From a virus: a stretch of 45,690 nucleotides of DNA. A model generated the notes under the pieces. The model searched no databases, was not told where the DNA came from, and was given only the letters and a program-made list of their open reading frames with translations. The position numbers and the translations under genes are program-made. The stretch covers positions 303,971 through 349,660 of IMG/VR virus record IMGVR_UViG_3300045996_002337. One strand, written 5' to 3'. Of this stretch, positions 39,334 through 45,660 are shown piece after piece. Position 1 is the first letter of the stretch, and every line of letters starts with the position of its first letter.

Positions 39334-40049
39334 TTCATTTCACCCATAAGTTGCTTCCACACATCCAGACGAAGCGCGACACACTTTCCTGAAACCCAGC
39401 ACTCATGCGGTCCGTTCGGTGGGCGAGCGGTTGTAGTCAAGCGTAGGCGCATGTTTGTCTCAGAGTAGGCTTCTTGCAGTGCCTTTGCGACGTCTAGCCC
39501 GCCAAATATATGAGAGAACAGCTCGCTATTAGGGTCTTCATAGTCTTGCATTGTTTCTTCAATGCCATTGACCATGTCCTCAAATGAGTAGTCTGGAATG
39601 TCAGCATCGCTAAAAATTTCATTCCATGATGAAAGTGATTGACTCGTGCTTTTGCCAATTTTAATTCGAGTGTGCCAAATATCTTCATCAGAAGTCACGC
39701 CAATCTTGACACCATCAAAAGGGATGATCGCGTAAACCTTACCATAGCTTAGTGCGTAGTCTTGATTGTCTGGGCTAGCCATGATGATGGATTTGCTTCG
39801 AGCTGGGTAACCCTGTGATGGCAAAAATTCATCCATCACAACAGTGTAATGGTTCGTTGTGTTTGCAGAGCTGCGCCCACCCAACTCGCCCTGGATAATG
39901 TACGCCTCTTCTTCGGTCTTTCGGGAGCCACGCCAGAATGGACGCCTAATGTCCATGTCCTTGCAGTTCGCCTCAATGAGCTCGCGCGCCTTTTCGACGC
40001 TGATGTCTTGACGGTGTTTGGCTTCTCTTAAGAAGTCTTTGAATCTCAT
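39330..40049 (-). CDS. ADP-ribosyltransferase-like protein with capsid-targeting-like N-terminus, 239 residues
   Basis: Start at ATG 40049, after the preceding stop as TAATATG. The leader MRFKDFLREAKHRQ gives the best prohead-protease-like site in the cluster (LRE-A; T4 IPIII has IAE-A). Landmarks are RPFWRGS (Arg40), ARSKSIIMAS (about 84-92), YGKVYAIIPFDGVKIGVT, DEDIW, and HECWVSGKCVAL (Glu216). It is a paralogue of the next gene downstream and more distantly of the 199-residue protein. The Gln of QxE is Pro here, so substrate or activity may differ. Confidence 0.55.
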   Translation of the reverse strand: MRFKDFLREAKHRQDISVEKARELIEANCKDMDIRRPFWRGSRKTEEEAYIIQGELGGRSSANTTNHYTVVMDEFLPSQGYPARSKSIIMASPDNQDYALSYGKVYAIIPFDGVKIGVTSDEDIWHTRIKIGKSTSQSLSSWNEIFSDADIPDYSFEDMVNGIEETMQDYEDPNSELFSHIFGGLDVAKALQEAYSETNMRLRLTTTARPPNGPHECWVSGKCVALRLDVWKQLMGEMK

Positions 40050-40050
40050 A

Positions 40051-40317
40051 TTAGCTCGGCATGCTATAGCCTGCAGGAAGCAGGCTAGGGTTGTTGTTGG
40101 CAGCTGCGATGGCAACCTTCTTAGCGGCTGTTAGGGTTCTAGTAATTCTTCGGCCCTTTGATTTCATCCGCAGATCAAATCCCCCGCCTTTTGACGTAAG
40201 CTTGGAGATAGACCCAACTTGTTGATCGCCCGATTTGACGAACCACTTGAACTGATCATCAGGATCGGGCACAAATGTGAGCTTGGCCTCGCTCTCAAAC
40301 AATTCTTGAACTCTCAT
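40051..40317 (-). CDS. Small basic protein with capsid-targeting-like N-terminus, 88 residues
   Basis: The leader MRVQELFESEAK resembles that of T4 Alt (ELFDED) and fits a prohead-protease site after LFE or after SE. The remaining ~75 residues are basic and compact (FKWFVKSGDQQVGSISKLTSKGGGFDLRMKSKGRRITRTLTAAKKVAIAAANN), with size and charge like the T4 internal proteins IPI-IPIII. It overlaps the probable small terminase by ATGA. Likely packaged with DNA (inference). Confidence 0.55.
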   Translation of the reverse strand: MRVQELFESEAKLTFVPDPDDQFKWFVKSGDQQVGSISKLTSKGGGFDLRMKSKGRRITRTLTAAKKVAIAAANNNPSLLPAGYSMPS

Positions 40318-40787
40318 TTAACTTCCTTGACTTCAGCGTCAATGCTGATCATTCTCATGATTTCATCGCGGCTGGCAACCACGACGTTGTTTTGCGTTTT
40401 ATTTGCAAATGGTACAAAGGCAGCGTTGCGCTTGCGTTCGCCTTTGACCTTTGCGCGAGTTGCTGCGGCGCTGAGGGCAATGTTCAGGTAGTTAGCTGCC
40501 ACTTCGGCGTTTCTAGCTGCATACCGTGGCTCAATGATCTCGGTGTAGGCGGTCTGCTGGTTGAAGGCGTCGATCGCAGCTTGATAGACGGTATCAATCT
40601 TACCGTCAATCTCCTTGTCTTCCTCATCCTTCTCAGGCGGAGCTTCTTCACCTGACGCCATTTCAGCAAGTTCACCTTCAGTGATCTGCTCGTACTCATC
40701 TTTGTCTTCGTCGAGGCGAGTAGCCGGTGTATTGAACAGCTCGTCAAGAGGATTCGAAAGCATTGGGTTGTTTGATTTGATCGTCAT
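40314..40787 (-). CDS. 16: Probable terminase small subunit (gp16-like)
   Basis: 157 residues (T4 gp16 164). N-terminal NPMLSNPLDELFNTPAT, then an acidic region (PPEKDEEDKEIDGKIDTVYQAAIDAFNQQT). A central helical part (RYAARNAEVAANYLNIALSAAATRAKVKGERKR) and a C-terminal NNVVVASRDEIMRMI end. Order and spacing match the T4-type small terminase: acidic, then R..EV..YL helix, then N.VV..S..E. Small terminases form rings that recognise DNA for packaging. The gene follows gp4 (ATGA overlap) but is ~5.7 kb from the large terminase, the gap being filled by the putative internal-protein cluster. Confidence 0.6.
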   Translation of the reverse strand: MTIKSNNPMLSNPLDELFNTPATRLDEDKDEYEQITEGELAEMASGEEAPPEKDEEDKEIDGKIDTVYQAAIDAFNQQTAYTEIIEPRYAARNAEVAANYLNIALSAAATRAKVKGERKRNAAFVPFANKTQNNVVVASRDEIMRMISIDAEVKEVK

Positions 40788-41245
40788 TTTTTCTTACTCC
40801 TCTTTGGAACTTGTCGGAACATGCTCTTCTCCGTGATTACGCGGAACACGGCTCCTTGAGATTCTGCGAAGATGCTTGCCGCCTTCCACTTCGCTTGGTT
40901 TACGGCATACGCCATTTTGTCTCGCTCTGAGGAACCTGCCGTTAAAACAGATTCCTTCATAGGTTTAACCTCTACGATTTCCTTCTTGAGGTTTCCTAGA
41001 TTGTCACGGTACATGATAATGAAGTCGGGAAAGTACCGTGAAATTTTAGGGCGACCATTTTCATCAATCTTGATTGGGTTGACGTATGGAATGGCAAGCT
41101 CTTCAGAGCCCCAGCGCAGCACCGCGTTGTTCGTATCTAGCCACTGCATGAACCGTAATTCCCAAGATGAACGGAACATTATCTTGTTGACATTGCCAAC
41201 ATACTTCTGGGGGTTCTTGGGAATGAATCTGCCGCCGTGCGCCAT
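40784..41245 (-). CDS. 4: Head completion nuclease (gp4-like)
   Basis: 153 residues (T4 gp4 150) from the ATG at 41245, which has GAGGA five bases upstream. A GTG at 41257 is less likely. Family landmarks: KNPQKYVGNVNKIMFRSSWELRFMQWLD, VLRWGSEELAIPYVNP, RYFPDFIIMYRD, EIVEVKP. The SEE...PDF...EVK pattern is a PD-(D/E)xK-type nuclease core as in TnsA-like enzymes. In T4, gp4 acts in head completion after packaging. It starts one base before the end of the upstream gp54-like gene's spacing region and is coupled to the small terminase by ATGA. Confidence 0.9.
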   Translation of the reverse strand: MAHGGRFIPKNPQKYVGNVNKIMFRSSWELRFMQWLDTNNAVLRWGSEELAIPYVNPIKIDENGRPKISRYFPDFIIMYRDNLGNLKKEIVEVKPMKESVLTAGSSERDKMAYAVNQAKWKAASIFAESQGAVFRVITEKSMFRQVPKRSKKK

Positions 41246-41246
41246 G

Positions 41247-42650
41247 TTAATCCTCACCCCAAGCCGGTTTGGAATCTGGCACCCATGTTACATGTCCCGT
41301 AGAACTTGTGACAAGTTGACCTGTTTCCTCTGCTGCTTCTGCGTGTCGGTTATTTACTACCGGCGGGGCTGATGGAAGATCAGCCGATCGAGTTACGCCA
41401 GAAACTGCGGTTGGACCACCTTCAGCGCTGTCAATGACGGTCGCGCTGTACGCGCGCACGGCCCCTTGATTGACCGCTGTCGACATACCAGAGGCCAGGT
41501 CGCGTGCGGCTGCGCCAATCACACCACCTAAAATGTTTGATGCCTGTGAGCCAATAAGCGAAGCAAAGCGGCCCTTACCTGCAACTGATTGCACGGCGCG
41601 GCTAATTGCGGTAGATGAAATTGACTGTGCCGCCCGGCCCACTTGATTTGTGATGATGTTAGCGAAGGGGCTTCCGCCACCAGCTTGCGTCTGCGCACTT
41701 TGATTTACACTCATGTCAACAGGGGCTCCGCCAACTCCAGGGACCGCGATGCTATAGGCTGGTCCATCCATTGTTGTCATTGCACCGACATCGACAATTT
41801 CCATCCAGTCGTAGTCGAACTGCATGGTCATCAAGGAAACATCAGATGTTTCATGGTTAAGGTCATCAAGATCGAAGGACACAATGCGGGCATTCAAGAA
41901 GTCATAAATGACTTCCTTTGCAGAACCGCCTAATTGTGAACCCGGGTCAACGAACATCTGTTTCACGCGAATGGCGGAGATGACATTACCAACTTGACTG
42001 TCTGTTACCCCACGAATGGCGTTGTCGCCAGCTTTTGGATCATTTGGCGCCGAGAACATCATACCGTTGCCGGTTGAGAGGGTGTTAGGGTCTGGTGGTC
42101 TGGTGGTGCCTTCACGCAGAAGCTGACGTCGGGTAATTGGTGACTGCAGCATCATCAAGGCGCGGAAGAAGTTCAGCACTCGGTTGCCAGTATCATCCAT
42201 GAACGTGATTGTCAATTCGCGGTGGCGAATACGCTTTAGCACCTTCGTGCGAAAGTTGTACATGTTGACGTCGTCTTCATACTCGAAGTCAATCTTGGGA
42301 CGGTCAACTGACTTGACCATGAATGTAAAGTCGTTGGCCTTGGCACCACCGAAGATCGTAGGGAAGGCAGCCACTGCTTCAGGCGTAAAGACAAATTCCA
42401 CCTTGAATAGAAATTTGAGCTTTGGTCTGTAACTTGTTCCGCCTGCTAAAGCGTGTGCATACGAGCTGGCGTAAAAGGAACCATCACCGCGATTAAATGG
42501 TACTTGACCACCGGGTAGGGGCTGAGGTTGACCTAGAGCAGGTCCTAGTACTCCGCGGCTGAATGTTTCAACCGCAGCACCAAATTTGTCTGATGCTTCT
42601 TTTTCAAGAGCGATCTTTGTGCTGTCGAGGAAGGGTTTTAGGTTTGCCAT
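41247..42650 (-). CDS. 54: gp19/gp54-like baseplate-tail tube protein, 467 residues
   Basis: Residues ~75-340 have the T4_gp19 tail-tube fold pattern: RPKLKFLFKVEFVFTPEA, NDFTFMVKSVDRPKIDFEYEDDVNMYNFRTKVLKRIRHRELTITFMDDTGNRVLNFF, IYDFLNARIVSFDLDDLNHETSDVSLMTMQFDYDWMEI. The N-terminal ~70 and C-terminal ~120 residues (Ala/Gly/Ser-rich) are extensions absent from the tube subunit, as expected for the tube initiator gp54 (320 in T4). The main uncertainty is which gp19-fold baseplate protein (gp54 or gp48) it corresponds to. A late box and a hairpin covering its ribosome site lie upstream. Confidence 0.75.
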   Translation of the reverse strand: MANLKPFLDSTKIALEKEASDKFGAAVETFSRGVLGPALGQPQPLPGGQVPFNRGDGSFYASSYAHALAGGTSYRPKLKFLFKVEFVFTPEAVAAFPTIFGGAKANDFTFMVKSVDRPKIDFEYEDDVNMYNFRTKVLKRIRHRELTITFMDDTGNRVLNFFRALMMLQSPITRRQLLREGTTRPPDPNTLSTGNGMMFSAPNDPKAGDNAIRGVTDSQVGNVISAIRVKQMFVDPGSQLGGSAKEVIYDFLNARIVSFDLDDLNHETSDVSLMTMQFDYDWMEIVDVGAMTTMDGPAYSIAVPGVGGAPVDMSVNQSAQTQAGGGSPFANIITNQVGRAAQSISSTAISRAVQSVAGKGRFASLIGSQASNILGGVIGAAARDLASGMSTAVNQGAVRAYSATVIDSAEGGPTAVSGVTRSADLPSAPPVVNNRHAEAAEETGQLVTSSTGHVTWVPDSKPAWGED

Positions 42651-42652
42651 GA

Positions 42653-42688
42653 AGGCCCCACAATGCTGATGCTTTATTTATGGGACCT
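42653..42688 (-). promoter_or_regulatory. Late promoter box (CATAAATA, 42675-42682) in a hairpin with the gp54-like ribosome site
   Basis: AGGTCCCAT (42680-42688) can pair with GTGGGGCCT (42653-42661), nine pairs including two G-U, just before the ATG at 42650. The 5' arm overlaps the promoter box, so late transcripts would lack it. Same design as at the endolysin and hydrolase genes. Confidence 0.55.
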
Positions 42689-42697
42689 GGAAATAAG

Positions 42698-42721
42698 AAG
42701 GGGATCCAGCTGGATCCCCTT
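42698..42721 (-). terminator. 24-bp perfect palindrome after the secreted propeller gene
   Basis: AAGGGGATCCAG mirrored by CTGGATCCCCTT, then CTTATTT on the minus strand. It closes the propeller cassette before the next late promoter. Confidence 0.7.
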
Positions 42722-42741
42722 TCTATTATGCTATGAGCTTA

Positions 42742-44199
42742 TCAGTACGCGAAGAGGCGAACTTGATATGCGTTGATGTCAGCATATGTTGTACCACCCC
42801 ATGACGAGGTGAACGCGACACGGGTGCCATCACGGCTGATTGAGCCAACTGGTGAGAAGAAGTAGTAATCTTCTTCAGGGAAGGCGGTGCGGTGCCAAGC
42901 GACGTTGAGGATTCGGCCATTCGGCTTCAGTTCAACGAGAGTCAGCTTGCGGTCCATCCAACGGGTGGTTTTTCCTGGTGTTTCGTGCTGAGCACTGACA
43001 AGGATCCAACCTGGCTTGTTGAAGGACTTTCCAGAGAAGTGGAATGCACGACCAGATCCGTCACCGAAGTAGGTTGCCGAGATCTTTGTACGAACGCCAG
43101 TTTCAATGTTCGTGAAGAACAGATCACCTTCGTTTGCTGCGTAGTCGACTGAAACGTAAACGTCTTGACCTTCTGCGTTAAGCGCGACGTCACTGTGTTG
43201 CGAACCATTCAGAAGCTTACGGCTAGACGTGAAATCACGTGTCCATGCAGCTGTGCCGTTGGTTGCGTCTTCATGGCTGGTAACGCAGTACTTGCCTGAA
43301 GGCGACATGCTCACGTGGTCAGGACGATTGCCATTGGTGTTTTTGTAACCAAGAATGGTGTTGGTCTGCATGTCCCAAGTGAATACGCCGAGTGAGTTCC
43401 AATTTGCATCGTCTACCATGAAGCACCAGTAACGGCCATCTGCAGATGGCGAACCTTCAGAACGGGTCCATGCAGCGTTTGCAGTTGGCCAACGTGCTTT
43501 AACACGAGCAGCCAAATCACCAACTACGCGTGAAACGCCAGTTGCAACGTTCAATTCATGGACGCGCATGCCGATACCAGTGATTGGTAGGTAGTAGATG
43601 AGATCTGGATCTGTTGGATGCCATTGTGGCTCAGCATCACCAGCGAGACCGGGCAGGCGCTTCTCATATGCGAGGGTGGTCGCATTGTAGGTGTGCCAGC
43701 TGCCGTCAAGGGCTGAGATTAGTTGACGCGTGTTGTTGGCGTTGAAAGCTTGACGACGTGAGTAGTCATTGCGCGCAAAGCCACTTGGTGGCTCGGAGCG
43801 GTCTGTCACACGATAAACCGGGTTACCGAATGTTGGATCTGGTGTCGCGACACCTTTTGCCGGCCGCGCTGTCGTTGGTGACGTAGCAGTCGAAGGTCCA
43901 ATTACCCAGCTTCCCGAGGGTGTTGGAGTTGGAGTTGGTGTTGGAGTTGGTGTCGGGGTTGGTGTCGGGGTTGGTGTCACTTCAGGGGCGACAACACGGA
44001 GTTTGCGGACGCAACCATATTCCGTTGTACCACCAGCTTTAGTGCCGAGACCTTTCGCGCCAGCTTCACAATATGCCAAGGTGGTGTATTCCTTGAAAAG
44101 CGTGCCATCTGGGAGGGTAAGTTCGTAAAATGGTGTTACGGTTTGGGCTTGAGCAGCCGCCGCAACCACCATCGATAGACCGATAATGATTTTCTTCAT
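42742..44199 (-). CDS. Secreted beta-propeller protein (signal peptide, Thr-Pro linker), paralogue of the fibre propeller
   Basis: 485 residues. An Sec signal peptide (MKKIIIGLSMVVAAAAQAQ; basic, hydrophobic, AxA-type cleavage) is followed by a small Cys-containing domain (YCEAGAKG.., YGCVRK). A (Thr-Pro)n linker (about 76-94) follows. From about 117 the propeller matches the virion fibres: PDPTFGNPVYRVTD, NDYSRRQAFNANN, WHPTDPDLIYYLP, EGSPSADGRYWC, HSDVALNAEGQDVYVSVDY, AFHFSGKSFNKPGWILVS. No fibre domains are attached. It has its own late box and is flanked by terminators, so it is a stand-alone unit. The protein should reach the host periplasm or medium. Some motifs recall oligogalacturonate lyase-like propellers, but activity is unproven. 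Confidence 0.8.
   Translation of the reverse strand: MKKIIIGLSMVVAAAAQAQTVTPFYELTLPDGTLFKEYTTLAYCEAGAKGLGTKAGGTTEYGCVRKLRVVAPEVTPTPTPTPTPTPTPTPTPTPSGSWVIGPSTATSPTTARPAKGVATPDPTFGNPVYRVTDRSEPPSGFARNDYSRRQAFNANNTRQLISALDGSWHTYNATTLAYEKRLPGLAGDAEPQWHPTDPDLIYYLPITGIGMRVHELNVATGVSRVVGDLAARVKARWPTANAAWTRSEGSPSADGRYWCFMVDDANWNSLGVFTWDMQTNTILGYKNTNGNRPDHVSMSPSGKYCVTSHEDATNGTAAWTRDFTSSRKLLNGSQHSDVALNAEGQDVYVSVDYAANEGDLFFTNIETGVRTKISATYFGDGSGRAFHFSGKSFNKPGWILVSAQHETPGKTTRWMDRKLTLVELKPNGRILNVAWHRTAFPEEDYYFFSPVGSISRDGTRVAFTSSWGGTTYADINAYQVRLFAY
43921..43980 (-). repeat. Thr-Pro-encoding 6/12-bp DNA repeat
   Basis: About ten tandem Thr-Pro codon pairs form a flexible linker between the N-terminal Cys domain and the propeller. 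The short-period repeat can change copy number by slippage. Confidence 0.85.
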
Positions 44200-44253
44200 A
44201 CGTTCCTTTTGTTAATCAGGAGAGGGTTTACTACAACTACGGTACTGCGATGT

Positions 44254-44261
44254 TATTTAGC
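44254..44261 (-). promoter_or_regulatory. T4-type late promoter box (GCTAAATA)
   Basis: 55-62 bases before the secreted propeller ATG, downstream of the tail tube terminator; AAAGGAA is the ribosome site. The intervening leader is otherwise unremarkable. Confidence 0.5.
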
Positions 44262-44318
44262 GAATATTGCACCAAGGAACCAAGGCCAAAATGAGGTTCG
44301 TCTATTATTGGCTAAAAG

Positions 44319-44342
44319 AAAAGGGCCCCTAGGGGCCCTTTT
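44319..44342 (-). terminator. Strong Rho-independent terminator after the tail tube gene
   Basis: A perfect inverted repeat with core AAGGGCCCCTA (top arm AAAAGGGCCCCT) followed on the minus strand by a CTTTT tract. It should end transcription from the tail tube gene. Confidence 0.85.
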
Positions 44343-44361
44343 AAAGAAGTGAAACGATGTC

Positions 44362-44940
44362 TTAGACGGTAACGTTACCGCCCAGGGCTGAACCATAACC
44401 TGCTCCGGATTCGACCTTGCGAGCATGGTCAAAACGGATGGAGGTGGTGATTGTCGCGGATTCAGACGCTGAATAATCACGATCACCAAAGTCGACGTTA
44501 GTCAACCAGCAGCCTTCAAGGATCCATGAAGAGATAACTACCTCGTCACCGTCCAGTTGGTCGATACGAATGCCGAACTTGTAATCGGAACCTGTTGCTG
44601 CGCTGTTTAGCCAACGACCATCAAGGTCAGAACCGATGATGCGCTGCTGGGTTTCCATTTGCGCTTCAATGACCTTTGTTGCGAGGCCAGTGATGTCATC
44701 CTCGAAGGTAACAGAGATCGGTTCCCACGAATGCTTACCTGCGACGTATGCAGTCGAGTTATAGCGATGCAGCACAACTTCTTCCCACGTAATGTTGGGC
44801 AGCGTGAGGTTAGTTGTTTGCATGGTCAAATTGCGCGAGTTCGCGCCAGGCACCAGTTGACCAATGTTTTGGAAGGTGATGCGGAATTTGAATTTCAGAC
44901 GAGGTGCAAGAATGCCGGCGCCTGCTCCCGCAATACCCAT
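44362..44940 (-). CDS. 19: Tail tube protein (gp19-like)
   Basis: 192 residues from the first ATG. Landmarks of the T4_gp19 family: PRLKFKFRITFQNIG, LTMQTTNLTLPNITWEEVVLHRYNSTAYVAGKHSWEPISVTFEDDITGLATKVIEAQMETQQ, GCWLTNVDFGDRDYSASESATITTSIRFDHA. It stacks as hexameric rings to form the inner tube. The start is uncertain: a perfect AAGGAG lies 22 bases upstream of the ATG but six bases upstream of an in-frame ATC (44958), which would add six residues (xATLSN). Own late promoter and terminator, consistent with high expression. Confidence 0.9.
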   Translation of the reverse strand: MGIAGAGAGILAPRLKFKFRITFQNIGQLVPGANSRNLTMQTTNLTLPNITWEEVVLHRYNSTAYVAGKHSWEPISVTFEDDITGLATKVIEAQMETQQRIIGSDLDGRWLNSAATGSDYKFGIRIDQLDGDEVVISSWILEGCWLTNVDFGDRDYSASESATITTSIRFDHARKVESGAGYGSALGGNVTV

Positions 44941-45007
44941 GTTCGATAACGTTGCGATGATAGTCTCCTTGTGCGCGCGGGCGCGTTATGTTGAGTTTGC
45001 TTGGCTC

Positions 45008-45015
45008 TATTTATG
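45008..45015 (-). promoter_or_regulatory. T4-type late promoter box (CATAAATA)
   Basis: 68-75 bases before the tail tube ATG at 44940; AAGGAG lies between them. Confidence 0.65.
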
Positions 45016-45027
45016 AGATTTGCCTAA

Positions 45028-45420
45028 TCAAGCAGTGATTTCATGCCAGGGCTGGCCAGGCTTGTACCCAGAAATTTTGATCCACTGGTATGGAAGTTCA
45101 CCCCAAGACCTTACTCGTGTTTGGCGGTTGTCAAGAATCCAGCCTTCAGCTTCGCAGACCAAGTGACCTTCGCCTGTTTCAGTCACACACATTGCAATAC
45201 GATTTGGCACACGGGCTTGGTTGAGAATGTAACGACAGGCAAGGGCGAAGTTGTCACAATCGCCCTTGATTGCACCTGCTTCAATCTGCTGTGCAATGTA
45301 CTTTGGATCTTCCCACCGTTCTGGGTGGCCGTACCAGGTTTGATCGTCAACGTACTCAAAAATTGAGTGAACGTAGGCAAACGTTTCCTTGACCTTGGTG
45401 AATTCAGTTTCAGTTAGCAT
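45028..45420 (-). CDS. Transglutaminase-like cysteine peptidase
   Basis: 130 residues with a complete Cys-His-Asp triad: Cys55 in IKGDCDNFALACRYIL, His86 in GEGHLVCEAEGW, Asp97 in ILDNRQ. It matches the bacterial transglutaminase-like cysteine proteinase family (BTLCP, PF06035). Cellular members (LapG) cleave periplasmic adhesins; phage copies are of unknown use. There is no signal peptide, so access to periplasmic targets would need a holin or lysis. GAGAGG precedes the ATG; the gene overlaps the lipoprotein gene by seven bases. Confidence 0.75.
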   Translation of the reverse strand: MLTETEFTKVKETFAYVHSIFEYVDDQTWYGHPERWEDPKYIAQQIEAGAIKGDCDNFALACRYILNQARVPNRIAMCVTETGEGHLVCEAEGWILDNRQTRVRSWGELPYQWIKISGYKPGQPWHEITA

Positions 45421-45608
45421 TGTACACCTCTCACTCTTCCTTCAACACACCCAATGGGCGGTGCAGTTTCTCTACCCGTCGGAATTGACGTCGTTTGTGG
45501 AACTACAACAGTAGGCGGCGGCGTAGAAATAGGCGGGGTTTTTGGTAGGGGCTCAAAGCCAGCGCATCCACTTAACGCCATCACCATTGCGGCTATGATC
45601 ATCTTCAT
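45414..45608 (-). CDS. Small Pro-rich lipoprotein (o-spanin candidate)
   Basis: 64 residues with a lipoprotein signal (MKMIIAAMVMALSGC, lipobox ALSGC). The mature part is Pro/Thr-rich (FEPLPKTPPISTPPPTVVVPQTTSIP). This is the size and composition of Rz1-type outer-membrane spanins. No i-spanin overlaps it in the window, though one could lie beyond the edge, and the two C-terminal Cys residues (IGCVEGRVRGVQC) are not typical. An AGGAGG site lies seven bases upstream. Alternatively a lipoprotein for superinfection exclusion. Confidence 0.55.
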   Translation of the reverse strand: MKMIIAAMVMALSGCAGFEPLPKTPPISTPPPTVVVPQTTSIPTGRETAPPIGCVEGRVRGVQC

Positions 45609-45631
45609 TCACATTCCTCCTCGGAGACCAG

Positions 45632-45660
45632 AAAAGCCAAGGAGAGAAACCCTCCTTGGC
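45632..45660 (-). terminator. Rho-independent terminator upstream of the lipoprotein gene
   Basis: GCCAAGGAG / CTCCTTGGC 9-bp stem with a seven-base loop, then TTTTC on the minus strand. It would end the gene block beyond the window's right edge. The remaining 30 bases to the end show nothing else. Confidence 0.75.

Noticed and set aside
41351-41358. Late-box-like AGTAAATA inside the gp54-like gene
   Set aside because: About 105 bases from the gp4 start and within coding sequence; possible internal promoter but no other support.
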